Assembly: GCA_030549335.1 (NCBI GenBank)
Contig: CM060194.1
Span: 56,634,547-56,698,546 of the forward strand
Direction of reading: 5' to 3'
Source: Pontederia crassipes
Lineage: Eukaryota > Streptophyta > Magnoliopsida > Commelinales > Pontederiaceae
Length of the DNA: 64,000 bases
Position numbers and translations under genes: made by a program. Under the pieces are notes generated by a model. It saw nothing but the letters and a program-made list of their open reading frames with translations, did no database searches and was not told the origin of the DNA. Below, piece after piece: positions 22,714 to 33,429 of this stretch; position 1 is the first letter of the stretch, and each line of letters starts with the position of its first letter.

Positions 22714-23375
22714 ATGGAGGGGAATTTGAACAATGGTGCCTTCTCTACTCATACCGGGAAGCACATAGTGGTTAGGTTTTATGAAACAACGAAGAAGAAT
22801 TATGACATGACAAACTTGAAGAAATCATGGAATTTATATTGTAGTTACTTAATCACGGTGGCTAAGGTTGGGATGTTGAAAAAAAAATACCTACCCCCTA
22901 ACGAACCTAATATGTGGGAAGAGGTTACAGTGGTAAGCATAATTACAATCTTATATGTTATCAATATGTGCTTCATTTCATAGTTGTTTGGACTACTCTT
23001 ACTTTACGATTAGGCAAATAAGGAGTACTCCCGAATTAAAGACAAGACATTCCGCTATTAGCAGTCGAGCATTTGCTACGATGATATGCTTTTATCTTTG
23101 CCAACAATGCCGCTACTAGCAGTCGAGCATTTGCTACGAACATGTCGGACTTATCTTTAGAGGATGTTGATGACGATGCCGACGACGTGGCTATTACATT
23201 GGAAGATTTAAATTTCACTAACACCGGTGTCGGTCAAGATCCAATTATCATCTATGTCGCGGCATCCGAAGATCCTTTGGTGGTGTGTCCCCTTCACCTT
23301 CCACCAGGAAGAGAGCTAGATCTTGTTAAGCCACGAAAGGGTAAGAGAAATAATTTGAATCATTACAACTCATGA
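22714..23375 (+). pseudogene. Harbinger Myb/SANT-like DNA-binding protein, decayed
   Basis: The first open piece (22714-22983) includes FSTHTGKHIVVRFYETTKKN and DMTNLKKSWNLYCSYL. This fits the Myb/SANT-like fold of the second protein of plant PIF/Harbinger elements, which partners the transposase for nuclear import and binding of the element ends. A later piece (23142-23375) is acidic and then basic (LVKPRKGKRNN), resembling the linker and nuclear signal. Between them lies a short direct repeat: CAGTCGAGCATTTGCTACGA occurs at about 23061 and 23121. The gene has multiple interruptions and no intact frame. Confidence 0.55.
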
Positions 23376-23945
23376 TTGAGATTACAAAGCATGGTAAAAA
23401 ATGTCTTGTACTACTTGATGAGATTGTCCAATGTGAGAAGGAAGATAACGCATTCTCTAGGTATCAGTGTTGGGCTAGATTGCGATCAAAGGTAACCAAT
23501 TGCACTTCAGGATTCAAGTTGTCCATGGTGAAATCGTTTAAAGATGAGAGAAACTGCTTGACTTTCATGACATGTGAAGATGACATGTTAGAACCATAGT
23601 TGTTGAAACAATTAGTGGAATACCGAAGAAAGTGTACACATAGCAGTTGGCAATATTCTTCCTACTTTGGGTGCACAACTTTTAAGTTCACCCTTGCTTC
23701 CTCACAATCCCAACCAAGTGGCATGTTCAGGGCATCATCATCATCTATTCTATCTACTACATTTGGTGCATTGTTTACTCATTCTACCAATTTCAGCGCT
23801 AGACTACTGCCTTCGTCTACCTTTCCATGTACGAGTGCAGTTACCAACTTGTCTGTGTGGGTTTCTTTTGCATCGAGTACTTGGTTCTCAATTTGGCCTC
23901 AATGTCTAATGTTTGAACAAGGTCTCGTACGTCTACCGACAAAAT

Positions 23946-25275
23946 TGTTGGATCTAAGTTTTAATGACATATAAAATTATATTTTGATGATACAAACCTC
24001 GAATGATTAAAGATAAAATGCTGAAAAAGATTAAAGAAAAAGAGATAACTTTATGCACTACATTTTGATTAAATAATTGGCACTGATCTTATCAATTTGA
24101 TGAATGTTGAACGTCAATTGTAGAGGATTCAGTTAGCTTTCCATAGACTCTAAGATCATCTAATTTGAATAACTGTGCAAAAAGTTATGCTCAAAATAGT
24201 GCAGGGTGGTCAACCTGTCGATTGAAGCTATGAAGGCCGATCGAGATAGTCTGGTCGATCGATCTGAGATACCAGTTAACCAATCAATGCATGAGCTGCC
24301 AAATCCACGTCAAGATTATATCGGTCGATAGTCCGATCGAAGCACCGATCGACCGATCAGCTCAACGGCTACAAATTAAAATTGTGAGACTGTACCGATC
24401 GAGACACCGGTCGATGATTCAGTCGACCGATCAGCTGCGGTAATTGGAGAAATCAGCGCAACGGTCATACAGACTGATCGACCGATTCATTAATGCGGTC
24501 GACCGATCAGCTGTGGCAATAAAGAAAATGAGCCAATGGTCATATAGATCGATCGACCGGCCCATAAATGCGGTCGACCGGTCCATTACTGAAATGAACA
24601 GTAATGGCTATATTTCGAGGAGAAAAATGTGAAATTAATTCTGGACGAATTTTTCACATACCAAAGCCTATAAAAGGAGTGCGAAGGCCAGAAGCAAAAG
24701 AAAATCAATCCAAGCATTGAAGCAATACTTCAATAAATCAAAAGAAGATCTTTTTCCTTGAAGTTATCATTTTAATTGTGCTCTTGTTTCTCTCTTCCAC
24801 TCTTGTGAGCATAGAATTGTAAAAGAGAGAAGCATTCTTGTTCAGAAAAATAGAGAGAGCTCCTATGTAAAAGATATTCTAAATCTTACCTCTTGAGCGA
24901 GAGAAATAGATTAGCTTCCTAGGAGGAGAGGTTGTCTTGCCTCTCGAAGCGGAGAAAAAGGTAGTTGTATAAAGGGCTTTCTTCCTTGCCCCATTTGGAA
25001 CAAAGGAAGGGATTAGTGAAATCTTCGGCGGTCTCGAGATCGAGAAGTCGGAACGGGGACGTAGGTCAAGGTGTGGCCGAACCTCATCAACAATCACTGC
25101 GTCTATTTGTGTTTGATTTCTCTCACTCTCTCTCCCTCTAATATTGTTTATAATCTGAATTGCAAAGGTTTTAATAATCGGTTTTGTGCTTCCACGATGA
25201 ATTTTATGAAATCGATATTTTCGGTTAAACACCAATTCACCTCTCCCCCCTCTTGGTGCCTTTTGGGATCCTACA
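23946..25275 (+). mobile_element. Solo LTR of a retrotransposon, probably Copia-like
   Basis: A 1.33-kb unit runs from TGTTGGATC to GGGATCCTACA, with near-inverse tips (TGTTGG and CCTACA). It has a TATA-like CCTATAAAAGGAGTG at about 24669 followed by a leader, as expected for U3-R-U5. No primer site follows and no internal domain or partner LTR is present, so it is a solo LTR. Clear 5-bp target copies were not found. It sits within the Harbinger region. Between 24220 and 24600 it carries many CGATCGACCGATCAG-like palindromes. Confidence 0.6.
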
Positions 25276-26000
25276 AAGACTTTCTCAATTCACTCATCAC
25301 CTTCAGGAGGCTCAACTTCTGCAGGAGCGTCATCTTCTGAATAGTGCTTCCATATGATTTAGCTGGTGACACACATTTTGGCATAACTTTTGGTACCTTG
25401 AGGACACTTCCTTTTGAAGAACAATGGAACCTACATCCTAGTATAAGTAGATTAGATGCATGTTGGTTGTCACTTGTGACACTTCTTTTGTGTTTGTGTT
25501 GTCTTAACGTTTTGTGGCAAAACTTCTAACCTATTATGGTATCTGTACTGCATCTACTACTATTCGCTTTTGTGTATTCTCGAATTCTGTGATAACTTGT
25601 TTTGCTGTCATATATATGCTATGGAAACTCCCTTGTGTTAAATGTTCATATTGTCATTATGCAAATTTCCTAATGTTTGGTTCATGTTGTCGTTATCCAC
25701 TTATCAATGGTGTGAAAATGTCGATTGCCCTTATGCATTTATTATGGATTCAGTTCATATTTTGGCAGTCTAATGTGTTTTTTTGCGTAGATGAGGAGAC
25801 TGTGTTCTTATACAAGGGTTTCTTTAAGAGGAGAGAGTGCATGAGGATGTGATCAAAGTTATAATGGATGGTGGTTCATTTTAGTAAGGGTCAGGGAAGT
25901 CATTCTGAGGGTCCCATGCATAACCCATCCTTTCATTGGACGTTAGCTCATCCTAGACATACTAAAAGGTCACCCTTAAAGGTCTTATAATCTATTTAGG

Positions 26001-27341
26001 ATGTCACCGAAGATGTTCATAAATTTAGAGGAATTACTTGCATCCAGGAGCTTCATACATAGTACACGACATGTGAATACATGCGAGTAGTTAGCATGTT
26101 TCTTGCATTGTCTAGGTCACCATGTTTTCAATAGAACCTTGGTGGGAAAATTGCAGCATTCCAATGAGACCATTTCTCGCCATTTTAATAACGTGCTTTG
26201 AGCTATTTGTTCTGTTACACAAGAGTTTATTATCTTGCCCACCGGACAAGAAGACGCCCACCCCCAAATTCGAAACAATGATAAATTCTTCCCTTATTTT
26301 GCGGTAAGTATAGTTGTTGAACTTATTCATATATGTTGGTTTAATGACAATGTCCATTTGTGGATTTTTATTAGAATGCACTTGGTGCTGATGGAACCCA
26401 TGTTCCCGCCTTGGTGCGCAAGGTTGATCAATCTCGCTATAGGAATCGCAAGGAAGGGATCTCGCAAAATGTCATGGCCATGACATCATTCGACCACTCT
26501 TTCCTATATATATGCGATGGATGGGAGGGTTCTTACATGCAAATTCTATGTTGGTGCGTTGAGAACGCTGGTTTTGTAATCCTAAAAGGCATGGTTCCTA
26601 ATAGCTGAGGCTTCTTATTGCTCTTCAATTATTATGTGTAGGAACAAATACTTCTCACACACTACAAAAAAATTGAGATTTTTCGACGAGCAATTTGCGA
26701 TAGATGAAAATCCTTCGTAATTTGCGACGGATACGATTCCGTCAGAATTTTTGACAGTTACAACCATCGAAAACTAAAATAATAGATTAAGAAATCTATA
26801 ATATTATTATTTTATTTTCTGACATTTATAAATGTCGAAACTTTCGACGGATACTTATCCATCGAAAGTTTCGATGGTCCAAACCGTCGATAAGTGGAAA
26901 ATAATATAATACAAGTGGTATTTTATTAATATAATTATCGACCATTCAGACCGTCAAAATTTCGGACGGTCCAAACCATCGGTGACATAAAATTAAATAT
27001 TATATGATGTATGTATACTTACATTATATTTATCGACAGCCTTAGGACCGTCAAAAATTTACTGACGGTCGGGACCGTCAGAAATTTTTACGGTCCGGAC
27101 TGTAAATGTTTCTGACAGTCCCGACAGTCGGTAATTATAAAAAAAACTCTCCCGCACTTTTTTTTCATTCTTCCGCTTTCATCTTTCATTTTCGCAGATA
27201 TATATATGTCTCATCTCTCATCTCTCTCTTCTCCATGACTATCTCTCCCTCTCCTATCTTGTCGGCACGACGACTTCCCGACGATGACTCGCCGGCGACC
27301 CTCCCTCTCTCTCTCTCTCTTTCTTCGGCGACCCTCCCTCC

Positions 27342-27373
<32 letters not shown>

Positions 27374-28010
27374 GATCGACGGCCAGCTGGCAGATCTAGC
27401 CGCAGGCGGTGGAATCTAGTCGCTTCGCAATGCCAAAAGTTTTAACGGTTGCGTCCGCCAGATATTTGCGACGGTTGTGACTATCGGAACTTTCGATGAC
27501 CATCGTAAAATGATTTGCGACGATCATTTTTTTGTTGGATCGCTTAAAATCATAATTTCCGATTGTTTTCGGCAAATTATAGACGATTTTGACCGTCTAT
27601 AATTTGCATTTTTCTTGTAGTGACATATCTTCTTCTTTGTTTAGCCACAGGTAAATTTTACCTCGTTCATTTCGGTTATGCTAATTTCGATAAGTTTCTT
27701 GCCCCTATTGTGGTATTAGGTATCATATGTCCAAGTTCCACGATGGCAAAGGAGATATGAAAATCCAAAAGAACTGTACAATCATAGGCATGCACAACTT
27801 CGAAATCATGTCGAGAAGTCCTTTGGCATTCTTAAGTCGCGGTTCAATATTCTTTGTTCGACAATGCATTTTCTCATAGGAACGCAAGAACACAGTGTGT
27901 TAGCATGTTGCATAATTTCATAAAACGTTACCAAGGTTCCGATGTTTACTTCAATATGCCAAGGCTCCAACCTGACGAGAACCTCAACATCAACGAGACA
28001 AATGCAAATA
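26001..28010 (+). pseudogene. PIF/Harbinger DDE transposase, broken and split by a CACTA insertion
   Basis: Part one (26001-26608) contains MSPKMFINLEELLASRSFIH, LPTGQEDAHPQIRN, ALGADGTHVPALVRKVDQSR (first catalytic Asp region) and SQNVMAMTSFDHSFLYICDG with GWEGS (second). Part two (about 27640-28010) contains ANFDKFLAP and LRNHVEKSFGILKSRFNIL, which holds the catalytic Glu. The enzyme would cut and paste the element using an RNase H-like DDE core. CACTA element C (26660-27622) lies between the parts. At least two frameshifts and a stop occur, for example around 26090-26160 and 27700. Inactive. Confidence 0.85.
26660..27622 (+). mobile_element. Non-autonomous CACTA element C, inserted in the Harbinger transposase
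   Basis: Termini CACTACAAAAAAATTG at 26660 and ATTTTTCTTGTAGTG ending at 27622, flanked by ACA on both sides. The outer parts carry GACGGTC/ACCGTC-type subterminal repeats, more degenerate than in A, B or F. In the middle lie CCGCTTTCATC, a short TATATATA, CT-rich sequence and a modest GC-rich stretch (27255-27420), in plus orientation. It has no coding sequence. Confidence 0.92.
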
Positions 28011-28539
28011 TCAATTAATATTGGGATCGAGGGAAGTCGAAGGGGTGATATCCTTCGTAGCAGCATTATGGTGCAACTTTGGAATGCTCATTGGGGCAGT
28101 CGAGGTAGTCTTCTTCATAATGTCATTATTCTTTGTATGCCTTTTTTAGTTTAACATCTTACTGAGCATTGTGTGTCTTATATAGGAAATATGGAGATTA
28201 ACGAAGGGCAAGTATGATGAACAAGTAGAGGAAGTTCAAATGATGTTATCGGGATACCAATGGAATTATGCTCAGCAGACCTTCACTTGCCCAGACAATG
28301 CATGTGATTTGTAATTGCACCTTTGTGACAACAAAATCCTTGGATGGATTGTTCCTCTTCGTTCCTTGTTTTCTCATTCTATAACATGGAAAAGTTGCTG
28401 GACTTTTTCTATAAGATGCATACTTCATTGTGTTTAACAACAATTCTGCTTCATTGAGGTGATATGCCCATTTGATGTTGTGTAATTATCTTCTCATGTA
28501 GTTATCTTGGATGCACATGGTCTCATATCGTGTTTACAC

Positions 28540-28945
28540 CTTATTATGCGATAGTTGGACATGATAGCTCTATGTGTACTTATGTTTGCGATATTTGTGT
28601 GCAGATGCTTTTGCAATATCATATTTATGTTCAAGTAGTTCTCTGTAATGATATCCGCATATGTACCTTCATTTGCAGTATGTTTACAACATCTGTTTAC
28701 ACCTTCTGATACGTGTTGCATCATATGTAATGTAATTTTGGAAAACTGTATGTGCACACGGGTTAATCTATTGCATGATCCCTGGTAGTTCTATGTAATG
28801 ATATGTGGTAGTTCTACGTAATGATATCCGCATTTGTACCATTATTTCACATATATTTATAACTTATGTTTACACCTTCGGATGTGTCTTCCATCATATG
28901 TAACATATTTTTGGAAGAAATGTAAGTGCACACAAGTTTAAATGA
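28540..28945. repeat. Degenerate tandem repeat, period about 175 bp
   Basis: GTAGTTCTCTGTAATGATAT at about 28635 and GTAGTTCTACGTAATGATAT at about 28810 begin two imperfect units. Each contains GTTTACACCTTC and CATCATATGTAA. A third partial phrase lies between them. It sits just downstream of the Harbinger transposase and may be its 3' region. No gene is seen from here to 29247. Confidence 0.65.
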
Positions 28946-29446
28946 TTTGGATATCCCATCGCTATTTTGTAATTGTAGTATCAGGTTTTGAAAAGAAGGT
29001 TTGTCGTTGTAGTCGAAGAAAGAAAAAATGTAACTCCAGATTACAAAATGTTTGCCCTAGGCGAAGAAAGAAAAAAACTTTGAGTACAAAAGACTTATGA
29101 TATCAACATTTCTAACTACTAATTCTGTAATCAACCTTTTTCAAATATTTTGTAGGATGCTTACGATAAAATATTTCATTCAATATGATTACGATAAAAT
29201 ATTTCATTCCTTTTGATTACGATTTCTAACTACCAATTGTTTCATGGCACTACAAGAAAAGACATCATTAGTGAAGGGAAATCCGATCGTTAATATTCAA
29301 AATCTGGTCGTTATTGGTCATTAGCGGTCAACATTTCTCATCGTCACCGGTCGTTATAGATGCCGCCGTTAAAAGTCAATAACGATGGCGTAAAGGTGTC
29401 GGCCGTTAAAAGTCATCAACGACCGGACAAAATCCAATCGTTAAAT

Positions 29447-30090
29447 CCATATAAAGACCATTTAGTTGGTCGTTGAATATGTTAATGGCGAGAAATATCT
29501 TTGTCGTTGATATTCTTCAAGGGCTACTAAACGCGTCGTTAAAAGTTATGACCAGAAAAAATTCGACCGTTAAATTCATATAAGGACCATTTAGTTGGTC
29601 GTTGAATACATTAATGGCGAGAAATATCTTTGTCATTGAAAATCGTCAGCGGCTAGTAATCCCGTCATTAAAAGTTATCAATGACCAGAAAAAATCCGAC
29701 CGTTAAATCCATATAAGGACCATTTAGTTGGTCATCGAATACATTAATGATGAGAAATATCTTTGTCGTTGATAATCTTCAGCGACTAGTAATTTCGTCG
29801 TTAAACGTCATCAATGACCAAAAAAATTCCGACCGTTAAATTCATATAAGGACCATTTAATTAGTCGTCGAATATTAATGACGAGAAATATCTTTGTCAT
29901 TGATAATCTTCAGCGGCTAGTAATCCTGTCATTAAAGATATCAACGACAAAAAATAATCCAATCATTAAATCCATATAATGACCATTTAAATCATCGTTA
30001 AACCCATTAATGACCATCATAATCTTTGTCGTTGATAATCGTCCGTGAGCATTAATCCGATCGTTAAAACTCAATAACGACCATTAATTA
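29447..30090. repeat. Tandem repeat of about 130 bp in the left end of CACTA element D
   Basis: CATATAAGGACCATTTAG-like text starts units at 29447, 29576, 29709, 29842 and 29972 (periods 129-133). Each unit also contains GCGAGAAATATCTTTGTC or a variant and several GTCGTTAA/CGACCGTTAAA motifs. The array multiplies the putative transposase-binding motif on this side only. Confidence 0.85.
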
Positions 30091-30563
30091 AATGATCTTT
30101 AAAGCTATATAATGATCATGAACTTTATCAAACAATGATTTAAATGATACATGATCTACAACGCACTTTCTCGGCAATCATTCAACTAAAAACAAACTCA
30201 CAAACTATATATAAAAATTAAATTAATTTACAACAATGGATTGTTCATATAACTTCAAAAAAGAATAATCATCCATGCAAACATAGTAGTCAAGATCAAT
30301 AACATTTAGCATTCAAATTTTTAACCCATCAATCTTCTTCCTTCCCTCCAAAAAATGCTTAAACTGTTGTAAAAGCAAAATAACTTGTTTGAGCTTTGAA
30401 TTGCATCTCTTTGTTTCCATATCTTCAAAATCTGTAAAGTTCACAAAATACATAAGATTTTTTAATAAATGTGCAATGACTATTGAATTAACAACAAAAT
30501 GAAAAATAATAACTTATAAATAAATAAGGCAATTTAAGAGTGAACATACAATGAAACAAACCA

Positions 30564-31830
30564 CTAGTTTTCATTGTCTAATCCTTGTGTTGCTGGACTT
30601 TGCACATTAGATTGTCCAAAGCAATGTTGCAGTACTTGTTGCATTTGAATTTCCATAGAGTTCAAGCGATTATTCAAATATTCATTCTCCTCTCGAAAAG
30701 ACTTATTCTCTTGTCGAGTGGCCCGCAACTCATTTAGTAGTGCACTTTTTGAATTTGTTCCTCTCAAATCCTTTGCCTTTATTCCACCTCCAAAGCTAAT
30801 GACATGACTACGATTTTAAAATCCAAAACATCTCTCTACTACTTCTATAGGTGTAAGTGTCGGTTCCAATCAAACAAGTTCTTGAATTTCAGCCTACAAA
30901 TGAACAAGAAAAAATAAATGCTACTTTTTGTCAAAAATTAAAGTTAACATAAATGAATAATTAAATGTACATGTCTTTCAATTGCTGCGGGACCAATGAG
31001 CCTATTATCCTTTTTTCGTGTTTTAAAGAAAATTGATCCTACATCTGGCGGATTACCATCTTTGCCTCCCTACATGTTTAAAAAATCAAACAATATCAAA
31101 TAAAATATAAGCACACATTGTTAATTAACTATTAGTAGTTCACCTGGTGATATATAATTTCTCGAATCAGCATACTCCCAGATCGATGAGGCATGCTCAT
31201 CTTAGCTCTATTTCTAGCATTCCTCTCACTTGATTCCTAAATTAACAAATCAGAAAAGATGCCATTTAAATTTATAATAGTTTTAAAAGAAAATATACAC
31301 ATAAATACAAACCTTAATGGAATATTTTTTACTGCATCTGCAATTGTCTTACCTTTTACATACTTGATATGCATACTACCTCTCCACTTGTTCCATAATT
31401 CTTTCATATGGTCAAAAGTATTTTCTTTATGCATATCCATTTCATCACTCTCGAGTTTATCCTAAAAAGTGAAACATCAAATACATTATTTAATTAATTA
31501 GTTGATTTGCACGTATAATAATCTTATATAAAGTTGCGTAACAAATGGAATAACATAAATTAAATATGTTAGATACATTACCACAATAGCTTCCCACATG
31601 TGTTTTTTATCAATTTCTCCAATTTCTTTCCATGCACGTACGCGCAATGGGCATATATTTTAGTCACGAATAATTTTTCCCAAATGTCTTGAAAATGACT
31701 TATGATTTTCTCCAACTGTGCGGTTATTATAAAATGTCACTATCAATTTTTTACCGCTAGAAAGGCTTGCTACATCTTTGCATTTATTTTTGCCTCTCAC
31801 TTTTCTCTTTTTTTGTTTAGCACTTGAACC
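30564..31830 (-). pseudogene. CACTA ORF1 (Transposase_24/Ptta-En/Spm-type) gene, nearly complete exons
   Basis: Minus-strand exon-like blocks, in order: about 31800-31565 (SRHLGKIIRD, RVRAWKEIGEIDKKHMWEA); about 31463-31300 (MKELWNKWRGSMHIKYVKGK); about 31235-31145 (ARNRAKMSMPHRSGSMLIRE); about 31075-30970 (GKDGNPPDVGSIFFKTRKK, then NRLIGPAAIERH); about 30890-30840 (AEIQELV and EPTLTPIEVVERCF); and 30830-30564 (GGGIKAKDLRGTNSKSALL plus a coiled-coil tail). KDGNPP..... F..TRKK is diagnostic. Splice-like AG/GT borders surround the blocks. At least one in-frame stop lies in the first block and another in the AEIQELV block. In the family, this protein is thought to bind the subterminal repeats. 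Confidence 0.8.
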
Positions 31831-32253
31831 TGCACATGCTTAGATGATAGGAACAGAATTAGAGAGGAAAAATCACATTGTCCATTTTGAGAGGCATGTT
31901 CATGAAAGGTAGATAACCACACGCAATTGTATTGAAGGACAAACTAGAAAAAGTCATATGCAAGACTAATATATGAAAATAAAAAGAAGCTGCTAAATCA
32001 TGTATAGACAATCTTGGATTACGTTTTATCAACAAGCTTAAACATATCAATCATTGAACATCATGCTTTCATTTGGAGATATTCTGGTTTTGATATTCTG
32101 GAGAAACTGAAACATGGCACTTGCCCATTGTACAGGAAGAGCAGGAATAAAGGTTAACCTGGTATTGTTCACAAGATGTTTAACTTATATTAGACAGGGA
32201 TCCATGTTTGGATTAAGATGACAAGGATCCAAAGTAGAAAATTTTGAACATTT

Positions 32254-32710
32254 TCAATCCTTATATAATGGTTCTTCGAAATCTCTTAGAAGTCTATAAA
32301 ATTTTTGTGCTTCAATATTTGACTCCTCACTAGGTAAGTCATCACTCTCGATATTCATGGTGTCTTTATCAAATTCAAGATATAAGTATTGAATGATCCC
32401 TTGTAGTTCATCCTCAACTTCTCCTTCTTCAGATTCTTCATCTTCATAATCTGATTGTTGCTCACCGGAAACTTCTCCATGATGATACCAAAAGGTATAA
32501 TTTTGAATGATTCCGTATGCTTTTAGATGTGACTCAACTATTTCACGAGTCGCTAAATATACAACACTTGACACAAGGCATCGTATTTTTTTTAATTTCT
32601 CCCCTTCTAGTAAAAGCATAATCCAAAAAAAAATTTACACCTATTATATAAGCTTCATTCAATCTATCATTAACAAGTTGCATCCATTGATTGTTAGGTG
32701 CCATAACCTT
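32254..32710 (-). pseudogene. N-terminal part of the CACTA TNP2 transposase (transposase-associated domain)
   Basis: The frame from 32703 begins MAPNNQWMQLVNDRLNEAYI and continues GVNFFLDYAFTRRGEIKK. After one shift of frame near 32590 it continues as VESHLKAYGIIQNYTFWYHH with GE, an acidic linker (DYEDEESEEGEVEDE) and EAQKFYRLLRDFEEPLY. This is the N-terminal Zn-binding-like domain and linker of TNP2. The Cys pairs are partly lost through the frameshift. The several hundred residues of the DDE core that should follow are absent. Confidence 0.75.
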
Positions 32711-33429
32711 ACAATATTTGAAATATATATATAAATTAATAAAAGAGACCAACAAGAGATCCATATGTAATTTTTTATATATGTTACTGATAGGTGAAAG
32801 GTATGAAATAACGATCAACAAGAGATCAGTATTGTAACAAAAAATAGAAGGATAAAAGACTTACGAATAACAAAGGACAAAAGGTCAAGTGGCACGCAAG
32901 ATTGAAGGCAACTTCAGTTAACAACCTACCAGGAAAAATGGCCTCTTTGTCTTAGTATCAAAAATCTTATTCTTTTTTTTTCAAAGCAGAAAGGATGACT
33001 ATCATTTTCGTAGACATCCAAATTTAATAATGACAAAAGAGATTATATTTTGTTATCAAAATCATAATAAAAGTTATCTCAATTATTTCAAATCTTCCAA
33101 CTGAGAAGGAGAATCAACTTGGCAGTCCATAAAAGAATGCTTTTGCTACAATTTAGAAAACATTAAATCTTAGGAATATATGCAATGTAAGTTTACCTTT
33201 ATTGAATTATCTCTAATAACTTATCGAAGCTTTCTCTTTTCCAGATTGCATAAGCTTATTACGCTAGATGAATCTCCATATTCCAGAAGAGGTTGGTCAT
33301 CTAACAAAACAGAGTAACTAAATATAAGAAAATATCAACATAATAGCAATTGATCTACTAAACAGATTTTTTGCTGCCACAACAAAAACACAAATTTCAC
33401 ATTAAATTGCAAAAATGCACTGAATGCTA

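Larger units (their letters stand above)
20508..28945 (+). mobile_element. Decayed PIF/Harbinger region carrying both element genes
   Basis: The region holds the two genes that define PIF/Harbinger elements, in the same orientation: a Myb/SANT-like protein (22714 onward) and a DDE transposase (26001-28010). A typical GGCCCCATTTGGTTGCGG terminus at 20508 is a plausible left end. No inverse copy was found on the right, so the right border (given as the end of a tandem repeat) is a guess. The region has been broken by later insertions: a Mutator-like MITE, a solo LTR and CACTA element C. Both genes carry frameshifts and stops. Confidence 0.55.

Noticed and set aside
23941-25280. A 5-bp target duplication around the solo LTR
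   Set aside because: AAAAT on the left and AAGAC on the right do not match well, so no duplication is claimed.
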